64,000 nt of DNA from Acanthosepion pharaonis (taxonomy: Eukaryota > Mollusca > Cephalopoda > Sepiida > Sepiidae), in assembly GCA_903632075.3 (NCBI GenBank), contig CAHIKZ030003513.1:82001-146000 (forward strand). Direction: 5' to 3'. The position numbers were made by a program, and so were the translations under genes. Positions 23,108 through 32,673 of the stretch are shown here, piece by piece (positions within the stretch are counted from its first letter, which is position 1; every line of letters starts with the position of its first letter). The notes beneath the pieces are model-generated. The model saw nothing but the letters and a program-made list of their open reading frames with translations, was not told the DNA's origin and ran no database searches.

Positions 23108-23483
23108 TGTTATGGGACCTTACCCATAATAACATAATGGACTATTCCATACGTAATAAATACTGCGCCTCAAGAGGAAGCAGAGAGTTCAGAGTTCAGT
23201 CTGGAGTAAAGTCCGTCAAGAGTCTGTCAGTCAGTCGAGTCAGAGGCATTCCGAAACAGAGTCGCGTTCAGACAATTACTACTAAACCTGATTGTTCGTA
23301 CTAACACTTTCTACTTCTCTGTATATATTCCTGTTTGTAATATATCTGTGTTATTCCATATCCGTATTCGAGTTCTTCTACCTTGGACTATCACCGTGGT
23401 ACAAGGAACCGGACCATAACAGTGGCGACGAGCGATTCAAATTCATTCGGTGGAAGAAAAAAATTGTTCGCCACAGCATAACA
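23108..23483 (+). mobile_element. Internally deleted LTR retrotransposon (LTR plus primer-binding site)
   Basis: LTR 23108-23421 begins tgttatgggacc and ends ggaccataaca. It is followed two bases later by a primer-binding-site-like tggcgacgagcg, about 50 bp of internal sequence, and a terminal ..cagcataaca that looks like the last bases of a 3-prime LTR. The insertion is bounded on both sides by the same 5 bp, acctg (23103-23107 and 23484-23488), a typical LTR-element target duplication. A longer version of this LTR is at 26474-27114, and a truncated one at 49547-49775. All coding capacity is gone. Confidence 0.75.
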
Positions 23484-23590
23484 ACCTGGAATCTAGACTT
23501 TCCAACTGCCATGCCTTTCTTTATATTTTCTATAAATATTTTTGTGGAAATTGGTCTGATGATCTTTCCTCCCTTGTATCTTGACTGCAT

Positions 23591-23730
23591 GGGGATTTTC
23601 TAAGCTTAGCTTAGATATGGCACTAAGCCGAAAGTATGGGGTAACCAATGAGGATCGAACTCACTACTCAGTCATAATTGTTCTAGCGAGACAAGCTTGT
23701 TGACCATTACATCATGTCGAGGTAACTCTC
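23591..23730 (-). mobile_element. tRNA-derived SINE insertion (family S3)
   Basis: On the minus strand the ~140-bp insert carries a B box gagttcgatcctc (plus-strand 23650-23662) preceded by atggtcaacaagcttg. It is flanked by gactgcat on both sides (23583-23590 and 23731-23738). It interrupts the LINE between the codons of ..SLVS and KFERI. The duplication plus the pol III box make a recent SINE insertion the best reading. Confidence 0.7.
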
Positions 23731-24029
23731 GACTGCATAAATTTGAGCGGATTACTAGATTGACAAATATGTCTCATCGTTTTATTTTCGAATTAGCTAG
23801 ATGTAATTTTATATTTTTTCTAATAGTTTCTTCTATCGCACTTCTCGCCTGTGGAAGTCTCTTGCTGTTTCTTGCTTCCCTGCCACCTACAATCTTCAAA
23901 TATTTAAATGCAACGTCAATCGCTATGTCCTGTCTTCCTGATACCCGTTCTTTTATTGTCCTATCTCCACACTAAGCAGTCTTCTCTTTCACTGCCAGCA
24001 GCCCCTTGCTTCTTAGTGGCATTATCGCA

Positions 24030-24158
24030 TTGTTTGGGGTGAAATGAGTACAAAGAGATAGATACATAGACAGATAGATAGATAGACAGACTGAGTAGAA
24101 AGCAGATATTTGTGGGGTGGAATTACCAGTTTCCAAACGTTTTTGTATTCAGAGTTGT
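24030..24158 (+). repeat. LINE family A tail with (GATA)n, right member of an inverted pair
   Basis: gtttggggtgaaatgagtac, (GATA)n, agcagatatttgtggggtgg and ttttgtattca are the reverse complement of 22061-22205. Confidence 0.75.
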
Positions 24159-24345
24159 CTTTCTTCTAGACTGGTTGCCAACCAAGTTTAGAGGGTCCAG
24201 CTTACTATCCCGTTTAATGGGAGAAGAAGTGACCTTTCCCTAGAGTATTTGTGCGAAAACGAATGCAAAGAACTCAACCGAAATTTGAACTCGCCGATAG
24301 CCGCTACTCCACCTGAACATCCAGCTTTAATGCCTTAGGTATTAA
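24130..24345 (-). repeat. tRNA-derived SINE (family S1), minus strand
   Basis: Minus-strand order is ggtggagtagcggctatcgg, B-box-like gagttcaaatttc, ctcccattaaacggg, ggttggcaaccagtctagaa and aactctgaatacaaa. The last two blocks are the S1 tail shared with 2947-3152, 24878-25075, 34266-34495 and 35488-35712. Confidence 0.65.
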
Positions 24346-24435
24346 AAACAAAAGCTAACATGAAAACGTAATTCAATTTTATATGGACGTAGATGAATAC
24401 TCTCGTTAAATGAGATTTTCTATGAAGTGGTCAGA

Positions 24436-24438
24436 TAG

Positions 24439-24471
<33 letters not shown>

Positions 24472-24472
24472 G
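24436..24472. repeat. (ATT)n microsatellite
   Basis: About 12 ATT units, translating as poly-Leu. A complementary (AAT)n run lies at 24683-24720. They bracket an open frame at 24410-24805 that is considered spurious. Confidence 0.9.
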
Positions 24473-24682
24473 TTACAAGGGGGTGCTGACAAATCTGCGA
24501 GCCTGGTCAAAAATGCCGATAACTTTTCAGCACCACTCGTATTATCTAAGGATTATTTTGATTACTTGTTTCATATTAAATCAGCAATCCGTATTTATTT
24601 CATGAATGATAATCTGACCAAATTTGTAATCAATATCACCTACGCATCACACGATGAAAACCAATCAATAAGCAGCAGCAGC

Positions 24683-24726
24683 AATAATAATAATAATAAT
24701 AATAACGATAATAATAATGATGATGG
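24683..24726. repeat. (AAT)n microsatellite
   Basis: AATAAT with GAT interruptions, translating as poly-Asn. Confidence 0.9.
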
Positions 24727-24877
24727 ATGGAGGAAAAAGATTGTATTAATCAAGAAACTGGCAGTAAAGAGCAAAAGAAAGAAAATAAATTGGCCTATGA
24801 AATAGAAACTAATTATAAGTGTTTAAACAATCGCTGTCATTATCTGTTTTCTTTTTTTCAGAATAAAGGCAGGGGAG

Positions 24878-25075
24878 GCATTTGCAGGTAGCTTAACGGT
24901 TATCAATGCCGAAAGTGTAATCAGCGATTCAAGTTCAAATTTCAGCTTAATCAATTGCGTTTACTTTCACACTTAGGAAAAGCATTGATCTATTTTTCTC
25001 CCCCAATGGGGTAAATAGCCTTGGGTGAAAGTAGAACTCTGAATTTAAAACCGTGGAGAAGGGAGCGAGATCCCC
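24878..25075 (+). repeat. tRNA-derived SINE (family S1), plus strand
   Basis: Perfect pol III A box tagcttaacgg (about 24890-24900), B box aagttcaaatttc (24933-24945), then the S1 tail: gggtaaatagcct, tgaaagtagaactctgaa, tttaaaacc. It is the best-preserved promoter region of the family in this window. Confidence 0.7.
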
Positions 25076-25509
25076 CCCCGCTTAATTTTCTCAAGAAATC
25101 AGTCCTAATCCCAGCCCCCCCACCAAAAAAAAAGGAGAAAGGAATGTGTAGAGAAACATGGTGCCGTACGTTCTGAATAGATATAGCATTAAAAAAGGAA
25201 CCTGTGGAGAGACATGATCATTCACGCCCTGAAATAACTAGTGAACAATAATCACTTATCACCTGAAGAAAGATGGCATTGAAAAAAGAAAAGGAATCTG
25301 TTGGGAGCCGTGATCACTCACGCTCAGAGGTAACTGAACGTTAAGGAAAAAGCGAAACAATGATTACCTATATCCTGAGGGAATGTGACATTAAAAAAAG
25401 AAAAGGAAGCTGTGGAGATCTATGATCGCTCACGTCCTTAAGAAACTGGGTATCAAAGTAAAAAGTGAATCTGTGCATAACAATGGTCACCTATATCCTG
25501 AGGGGACAT

Positions 25510-25917
25510 TTTGTTATGAATCATTTCACCCCATACAAGTCAGTAAAGCCACTAAGATACTGAGTGTGAAAGAAAAAAATAGAAAAATTACTTGCCCCTA
25601 ATCTAGTACAACGCTTAAATTCATAAAGTCTAGGTACCATAGTGAGGTGACACGAAGAATTACCATGATCGTATTTATAGAGAAGAAACGAGGAAACTAC
25701 ATTACGGCGATGAGAAAGGGACTAAAGCTGAGATTGCCAGGTCAGGACCGATAATATTGCCGACTCCTTTTTGAATGTTATTAAGGATCTACATATAGAG
25801 AGAGTAGGAGCACCAGACTATATGTGGTTGCAATAGTCAAGGCATGGACGAATGGCAGACTTATAAATGTCTAAGATAGATTGTAGAAGGCCATTAATTC
25901 TCAGGAAATTAAGGAAT
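25510..25917 (-). pseudogene. LINE family A fragment inserted in the satellite
   Basis: Minus strand: HRRNVVSSFLLYKY, ..HGNSSCHLTMVPRLYEFKRC and the 3-prime tail, seen in plus as catttcaccccatacaagtc then agtaaagccactaagata. The order is the same as in the other family A copies. The fragment interrupts the 121-bp satellite, which resumes at about 25918. Confidence 0.6.
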
Positions 25918-26473
25918 TGAAAAAGGGAATCTGTGGAGAAGAATGATCACCAATATCTGGAAGGTACATATCGTTAAAGAAAAGAAAAGGAATCTGTGGA
26001 AGTCTATGATTGTTTATGTTCTTAAGGAACCGGGTATGAAAGAGAAAAGGGAATCTGTAAAACACAATTATCCCAAATGTCCAGAAGGTACACGTCATTA
26101 AAAAAAAAAGAAAAAGAAGGCGATGATCGATCACGTCGTTAAGGTACCGGGCATTAAAAAGAAAAAGGAATCCGTGGAGAATAAGAATGAACAATATCCG
26201 GAAGGTATATGGCATTAACAAAATAAAAGGAATCTATGGAAGGCCACGATCGCTCACGTCCTTAATGAACCGAGTCTTATAAACAAAAGGGTATCTGTGG
26301 AGAACAATGCTTACCAATATCTGGAAGTTGTCATTAAAAAAAAATAAGAAAAGGAATCTATGGAAGGCCGTGATCGCTCACGTCCTTATGGAATCGGACA
26401 TTAAATACGAAATAGAATCTGTTCAGAAGAATGACACCAATAACCAGATGGTACATGTCATTAAAAAAAGAAG

Positions 26474-27114
26474 TGTTATGGTCCAGGTCCTTGTACCACG
26501 GTGATGGTCCAAGGTAGAACCAATAAAGAAGAACTCGAACACGGATATGGAATAACACAGATATATTACAAACAGGAATATATACAGAGAAGTAGAAAGT
26601 GTTAGTACGAACAATCAGGTTTAGTAGGGAGAACAATGTAGTCTCGACCAGTATCACTATTCCAATGTCTTGTAGTAATTGTCTGAACGCGACTCTTTTT
26701 CGGACTGCCTCTGACTCGACTGACTGACTCGCTCGCTCTGACTGACTGACGGACTTCTGACGGACTTCACTCCAGACTTCAGACTGAACGGTATTTAGTC
26801 ACCGCCCCCCACGAGGGCATCATGTGGCACAAGGCCGGTTTAACGTGGGATCTCCGAGCCCGTGGGCTCGGCCAAAAATATGCCATTTGAACCAGTATAA
26901 ACGGGTTCAGGGTCGGTTTACCTCCCTGAAAGAGACTCCGCTCTTCGGCGTAGCCTCGTTCGGGTTCCTCTCCGCCCGAAGGTAGAGTGTTCAACCGATC
27001 AGCCGATCAGCCGGTCGTCCGACTTCGGACTGAACTCTCTGCTTCCTCTTGAGGCGCAGTATTTATTACGCATGGAATAGTCCATTATGTTATTATGGGT
27101 AAGGTCCCATTACA
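26474..27114 (-). mobile_element. Solo LTR, long form, inserted in the satellite
   Basis: Minus-oriented 641-bp LTR: plus-strand ends are tgttatggtccagg and ggtcccattaca. Satellite flanks are agaag (left) and aaaag (right), a near-identical 5-bp target duplication. It matches the 314-bp LTR at 23108-23421 over both ends, but has about 300 bp more in the middle (26790-27055). That part includes a GC-rich hairpin ccgagccc-gt-gggctcgg near 26854-26871. No internal sequence, so it formed by LTR-LTR recombination. Confidence 0.75.
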
Positions 27115-28756
27115 AAAAGAAATCTATAAAAGGCCATGATCACTGACGCCGTTAAGGAATTGGGCATTAAATACCAAAGCTTATCTGCGGAGAAAAATGG
27201 ATCACCGATATCCGGAAATTAATAAACGAAAAGGAATCTGTGGAAGCCCCTGATCGCTTGCATCCTTAATAAAGCGGGGATTAAATACAAAGGGGAATTT
27301 GTGGCGAACATTGATCACACATATCCGGAAGATACATGGCATTCAAAAAAGAATCGGAATCTGTGGAAGACCATCATCGCTCACGTCCTTAGGAAACCAT
27401 GCATTAAATGCAAAAGTGAATCTCTGTAGAACAATAGCGCAAATATTCAGATGGTATATGCCATTAAAAAAGGAAAAGGAATCTGTGGAAGGCCATGATC
27501 GTTCACGTCCTAAAGGAATCGGATATTAAACACAAAAGAGAATCAGTGGAAAATAATGACACCAATACCAATCATACGTGGCATAAAAATAACAAACGGT
27601 ATTTGTGGAAGGCCATGATCGCTCACGTCTTTAAGGAACTGGGCATTAAAGACAAAATGGAATCTGTGGAGAACAATGGTACCAATATACAGACGTTAAA
27701 TGGCATTAATAAAAGAAAAAGAATCTGTGGAAGGACATGATCGCTCACGTTCTTCAAGAACCGAAAAGTAAAGGTAAAAGTAAATGTTTGGAAAACAATG
27801 ATCACCAATATACGTAAGATACATGGCATTAAAAATGGAAAGGATTTTGTAGAAGCCGGCGATCGCTTAGATCCTTAACAAACCGGATATTAATGACAAA
27901 AAAGAATCTGTGTAAAACAATGAGACAAATATGGATGATATATGGCACCAAAAAGAAAAAAAAAATGAAGGAATCTGTGGAAGGCCATGTTCGCTCTGTG
28001 GAGAGAAATGACACCAATATCCAGATGGTAAATAATATTAATAAGATAAAAGGAATCTGGAAGGCCATGATCGCTCACGTAGATAAGGAACCGAAATTAA
28101 AGAGAAAAGGGAATCTGTGGAGAATAATCTTCAATATCCAGATGGTAAATGGCATTAAAAAAAGAAAAATAATCTGAGGAATGCTATGATCGCTCACGCC
28201 CTTAAAGAACCGGGAATTAAAACAAAAAGGAATCTGTGGCGAACAGTGATCACCTATATACGGAAGGTACACGTCATTAAAAAAAGAAAGGAATTTTTTG
28301 AAGGCCATGATCGTTCACGTCCTCAAGGAATCGGGCATTTAAAGACAAATGGGAATCTCTCGAGAACAATGACACCAATATCTAAATGGCATATGGCATT
28401 AAACAATGAAAAGGAATCTATGGATGACCATGATCACCCACGTTTTAAGGAATCGGGAATTAAAGAAGGCAAAAATAAATCTATGAAGAACAATGATCAC
28501 CAATATCTGGAAGGTATATGGCATTAAAAAAAGAAAAGGAATCTATGGATGACCATGATCACCCACGAAAAGGAATCTAGGCATTAATGACAAAATGGGA
28601 TCTATGGAGAGTAATGACACCAGTTTCCAGATGGTATATGGCATTCAAAAAAGGAAAAGCATCTGTACAAAGCCATGACCGCTCACGTCATTTAGGAACC
28701 GTGTATTAAAGATAAAAGTGAATATGTGGAGGGCAATTATAACCAATATCTGGAAG

Positions 28757-28988
28757 TGTTGTGATAATATAACCCAACTTCCCCATTCACGATAATGGAC
28801 GGACTGGTTGCCGATTAAGGACGACCACAGCGGACAGTCGGGAAGTCTTCGTTTGTTAACCCCTATTGAGGTTAGCATACTCTCGACTCTGTCTCTGTAC
28901 TTGACACACCTACATCCGATTATAAACCTATTATTGAAAACCAACACTCGGGTTACTTTGTTTATTATATCTTGCACGAGATATAACA
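28757..28988. mobile_element. Solo LTR (second family) inserted in the satellite
   Basis: A 232-bp block begins tgttgtgataatataac and ends gagatataaca (TG..CA with TGTT/AACA inverted ends). It is flanked by a perfect 5-bp duplication ggaag (28752-28756 and 28989-28993). The satellite unit reads continuously across once block and one ggaag are removed. Sequence differs from the 23.1/26.5 kb LTR. Confidence 0.8.
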
Positions 28989-29465
28989 GGAAGGTACATG
29001 GTATTAGCAAAAAGAACCGGAATCTGTGTAAGGCCATGATCGCTTACGTTCTTAACGAATCGTGCATCAAAATCGAAATCGAATCCGTGGAGAACAATGA
29101 TCACCAATATACTGATGTTACATAGTATTAAGAAAAGAAAAAGCCATGATCATTCACGTCCTTAAGGAAGCGGTTATTGAAGACAAAAATGTATCTGTGG
29201 AGAACAATGATCACCTATATACGGGAGGTTCACATCATTAAAAAACGGAAAGGAATCTGTGGAAGGACATGATCGCTCACGTCTACTACGTCTGAATAGT
29301 GGAAATCAACCCCAGACCGAGTATGACCACTTCTTCAACTCAATTCTCGTTGAGAACATGCTCATTTTTGTATATCTTGTCGCTAAGGTACGTACATGTC
29401 ATACCATATTTATTGCATGCTGGTTTTCATACAGTAAATTGAGTTTTTGAACGGTGACATCTATC

Positions 29466-29723
29466 CTACCGTATAAGTCCATTGGGTTGACCTATATATA
29501 TTGTTAATGGGAGTGCCAGAGATAGCAGACTGGTTGTGATATTGGTAGACAGTGATGCTTCTATGACGTTTGTATAATTTCCAAGTTTGAACATTAATGT
29601 TACATTACCATCAAGGATCAAAAACCTGACTTTGAAACAAATACTGTCACCAGGATCATAAATACTACTAGAATTGAGATTGTTAGAATAAGTAAAATAA
29701 TCCTCAAGAGGGTAAATAAACAA
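29466..29723 (-). other. Unrecognised open frame, possible exon
   Basis: An 85-codon minus-strand frame has balanced, protein-like composition (..SSIYDPGDSICFKVRFLI.., ..FKLGNYTNVIEASLSTNIT..) unlike the repeat-driven frames around it. A splice-acceptor-like ..ttaccctcttgag lies at its upstream side and a donor-like cg|gtagga at its end. It could be one exon of an extracellular protein or retroelement debris. No family recognised. Confidence 0.25.
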
Positions 29724-29780
29724 ATTAATGAGTACCTTGGATTAACGCAATGGATTAATACCACTTATGTAACCAATTAG

Positions 29781-30125
29781 TTTTGCAATATACAAGATAA
29801 AACCAATTTTTCTCTAATCCAGTTTGATATTGAGGAATATTACCCGTCAATTGCAAGGAAACTTTTTACATCTACATTAGAATTTACCACTGTGTATTCG
29901 GATTTATCTAAGGAGGAATGCAACATCATTATGAATGCAAAATCAAAAGTTCTTATTCATAACAAGGAAAAGTGGATGAAAAATAACTCTGGAGACAATT
30001 TTGATATTACAATGGGATCGTTGGACTCTGCGGAATCTTCCGATCTCGTTGGGTTATTTATTCTATACAATCTTACTCTCTCCTATGACATCAGACTGTT
30101 CTTAAGTATATATAAAAATAATTAA
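29781..30125 (+). pseudogene. Reverse-transcriptase fragment (FDIEEYYPSI / MGSLDSAE type)
   Basis: From a stop at 29778 the frame stays open for about 115 codons: FDIEEYYPSIARKLF (palm motif A with the catalytic Asp), ..YSDLSKEECNIIMNAK.., GDNFDITMGSLDSAE (motif B-like) and ..DLVGLFILYN. I recall this signature from RT-like proteins encoded by repetitive elements in cnidarians, sponges and molluscs. The YxDD box and everything after it are missing, and the sequence runs into a TA/CA microsatellite. Confidence 0.5.
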
Positions 30126-30148
30126 AAAAAAACTAAAATTAACATATT

Positions 30149-30175
30149 GTTATATATATATATATATATATATAT

Positions 30176-30224
<49 letters not shown>

Positions 30225-30228
30225 ATAT
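30149..30228. repeat. Compound (TA)n(CA)n(TA)n microsatellite
   Basis: TA, then CACGCACACA, then TA again, directly downstream of the RT fragment. Confidence 0.9.
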
Positions 30229-30512
30229 ATATCGGATTATTTCATCGTATCTAATAAGTATATTTCTTAACCAGATGGATGGTGTCGTGTCTTAATATGA
30301 CAGTTCCTCGAGACATGTATGAATACCACACACACCCCTAACATCTGACCTATATTTGAAACTTTTCTGCTTTAGCTTTGAGTTGTCTTTTGATTGGTCA
30401 ATAGTGACATATCCATAAGATTCTAAACTCTTGCCCCCCCCTTCACTCTTTAATAAGCAAACGTATTGTTTTCTGTTTTCAAAAGTAAATCATTTTCATC
30501 AAAAGTTACCGA

Positions 30513-30568
30513 ACATTGCCTGATGACGGGGTAAGTCCCGAAACATAGAAATTTCCGTGTTGCAATGT
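30513..30568 (+). ncRNA. Candidate hammerhead ribozyme
   Basis: Stem I is a perfect 7-bp helix: acattgc (30513-30519) with gcaatgt (30562-30568). Core box ctgatga is at 30520-30526. Stem II is GGGG-taag-TCCC (30528-30539), with one extra C (30527) after the box. The gaaa box is at 30540-30543. Stem III is short (aca..tgt), giving the A15.1-U16.1 pair (30543/30560) and U at the cleavage position 17 (30561). This is the minimal type I architecture with a short stem III known from Penelope-like retroelements. The extra C and U17 could lower activity. No flanking second copy was identified. Confidence 0.6.
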
Positions 30569-31005
30569 AAAATATTTTTAAATAAAAATATTATTAAAAT
30601 AAATAGAAATACCTGTCGTTGACTGGGTTTGGAAGAAACTGACAAAATTGTACTATGTTTTTGAGAGATATTGATTAGAAAATATTGAAAATATATAATA
30701 TTTTGTAAATGGCTTTTAACATTCATGAAGGTGATACAGCTATATCTATCCAGGTATAGCAATAGAAAAGACTGCCATTTTTCATGTAGAACAAAGAGGT
30801 GCTTCCTCCAGGCCAATATCATCATGGCTGCATATAACCTTCTGGGCTGTGATCTCTATAATTTGGTCTATAAACAAAGCAATCATCACATATATAACTA
30901 AATAAAAAATGAGGAAAACTATAAACATATGCATATTACAATATTTATTTAAGTATTACAACAAACATCAATAATAAAAATATACTATTATCGTAATGTT
31001 TATTT

Positions 31006-31796
31006 TCAGCATAATATACGCAGTTGCCTGGTTGCTGCATTCCGTCGTGTATTCATTCTGAGTCTCCTCTTTCGTACTTCTGGAGTTTCAGATTGTCTGG
31101 CAACTGCAGTCTGCTGAGTATCCATGTTCCGTCTCATTTCATTTCTTTTTTTAGTTTCAGATTGTCTGGCAACTGCAGTCCGCTGAGTATCCATGTTCCG
31201 TCTCATTTCATTTTCTTTTTTAGTTTCAGATTGTCTGGCAACTGCAGTCCGCTGAGTATCCATGTTCCGTCTCATTTCATTTTCTTTTTTAGTTTCAGAT
31301 TGTCTGGCAACTGCAGTCCGCTGAGTATCCATGTTCCGTCTCATTTCATTTTAATTTTTTTAGTTTCAGATTGTCTGGCAACTGCAGTCCGCTGAGTATC
31401 CATGTTCCGTCTCATTTCATTTTCTTTTTTAGTTTCAGATTGTCTGGCAACTGCAGTCCGCTGAGTATCCATGTTCCGTCTCATTTCATTTTCTTCTTCA
31501 GTTTCAGATTGTCTAGCTTCTGCAGTTCGTTGAGCATTTAATATACGTCTTCTGTCAGCTGTTTCTTGATTTTTAGACTGTATTGCTGCTGCAGTCTTTT
31601 GAACATCTAATCTACGTCTTCCATCAGCTTCTTCTGGAGTTTCAGCCTGTCTTGCTGCAGCAGTCCGATGAGCATCTAATCTTCGTCTTAGATCCGCTTG
31701 TTCTTGACTTTGTGACGCTCGTAAAACTGCATGCCTTTCTACGTCTTCTCTCCTTCACTTGCTCAGCTGATTTTCAGTTTCTTCTGCTCTTTCTCT
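31006..31796 (-). pseudogene. Decayed gene of tandem 23-residue repeats (RRxxDxQRTAxARQSET type)
   Basis: The minus strand encodes repeats of 23 residues: MRRNMDTQRTAVARQSETKK plus ENE, and upstream variants RRRLDAHRTAAARQAETPEE. About nine units are seen. The 69-bp central units (31150-31500) are nearly identical to each other, while the outer ones are diverged. Two extra bases near 31353 shift the frame and a TGA interrupts the upstream end near 31755, so no continuous product exists. Charged repeats of this kind occur in proteins of Helitron-rich invertebrate genomes, but no helicase is visible here. Function unknown. Confidence 0.6.
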
Positions 31797-31883
31797 TTTC
31801 CTCCACTGGGATGATTGCACCTGAAGAATGTAGAACGTATGAAACTCCGACTTGTGCAATCAATGTAAGATATTATATATATT

Positions 31884-31885
<2 letters not shown>

Positions 31886-31943
<58 letters not shown>
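31886..31943. repeat. (TA)n microsatellite
   Basis: About 28 TA units upstream (with respect to the minus strand) of the 23-residue-repeat pseudogene. Confidence 0.95.
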
Positions 31944-31946
<3 letters not shown>

Positions 31947-31996
31947 ATCCAGGTCTTTCTTCGCACCAGGATATCTATGAACTCCTGAACTTCTAA

Positions 31997-32660
31997 CTTA
32001 TCACTTTATCTTTCTGTACATAAATACGATTGTGTTATATGAATTTTTTTTATATTAACCCTATGCAGATTTTCTTTCAACCCTGACACAAGGCCATTTA
32101 AATATATGGCTGAAAATGACATTGCCATAAGATAAGCTCATCGCTATTGCTATAAAATAAAGTTCAAACCACATTTCAGTTTCAGATTTCTAATAGTCAC
32201 TTTCTGGTTGACCTCCAATATTTCGTAATCATCCGCTTTTTTCATTACAGCCGTTAATTCTTAAGCTTAGAATTTCGTTTACAAAGTATGAGACTCCTTT
32301 CTTCATGTTTTCTTGTAGAGCCGGTTGTCTTTTGGATTGAAAGGTACACCATGACGTAAGCAAACAAAATTTTGCTGTTATGCCAAGTACGTTCTTGTTG
32401 TCTTTCGTCTGACTATAGTATATTTTTCCAGAATGACATAGGTTTACGACTATGTTCATTGCAAATGCTAAACGAGATTTTCTTCAAAGTCGTATTTTCT
32501 TTTCACTCTGAGTAGATTTTAGCTCTCAGTAGTTTGGAGAAAGGGATGAAGGTAATAAAATAATTTACTGAAACCTGAAACTTGCCAACATGCTTGACCA
32601 AGGAGTGGAGGAAGGTGAAGGAAAGTAAAAGAAAAACAGAAGTACTCTAGCCGGTTGAAA
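31997..32660. other. Unassigned sequence
   Basis: No gene or repeat recognised. A weak similarity exists between 32440-32480 and 34230-34265 (ctatgttc..tgcaaatgctaa). Confidence 0.35.
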
Positions 32661-32673
32661 TCTGAAATCGTTG

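Larger units (their letters stand above)
22839..24052 (+). pseudogene. LINE family A RT C-terminus to 3-prime end, carrying two nested insertions
   Basis: Plus strand: HVDWGGYIKSIAR (22875-22910), then LHSYKSTIHPCIEHC, FAAPAVHLEILDKIQKRVRN (about 22970-23090). After an LTR element (23108-23483) it continues ESRLSNCHAFLYIFYKYFCG with WSDDLSSLVS (23489-23580). After a SINE (23591-23730) it runs into KFERITR, SHRFIFELARC and, in another frame, SFFYRTSRLWKSLAVSCFPA and FKCNVNRY (to about 23930). The 3-prime tail (cttagtggcattatcgcatt, then ttggggtgaaatgag, then GATA units) ends it. Apart from one stop, removing both insertions leaves the first three blocks in one frame. Confidence 0.7.
25138..29285. 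repeat. Dimeric ~121-bp satellite array
   Basis: Tandem units of about 121 bp, for example starts near 27484, 27605 and 27726. Each unit has two related halves of about 60 bp. One half runs ggaatctgtggaaggccatg, atcgctcacgtccttaagga, ..gggcattaaa. The other runs ggaatctgtggagaacaatg, atcaccaatatccggaaggt, ..catggcattaaa. The array is interrupted by a LINE piece (25510-25917), a solo LTR (26474-27114) and a second solo LTR (28757-28988), leaving about 24 dimers. Unit divergence is high. Open frames in it shift between units and are not genes. Confidence 0.85.

Noticed and set aside
24410..24805. 131-codon frame with a signal-peptide-like poly-Leu start and poly-Asn tract
   Set aside because: The hydrophobic stretch is an (ATT)n run and the Asn stretch an (AAT)n run. 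The rest matches nothing.
29781..30125. Assigning the RT fragment to the Penelope family because a hammerhead candidate lies downstream
   Set aside because: The MGSLDSAE form differs from the usual Penelope motif. Proximity alone is not enough.
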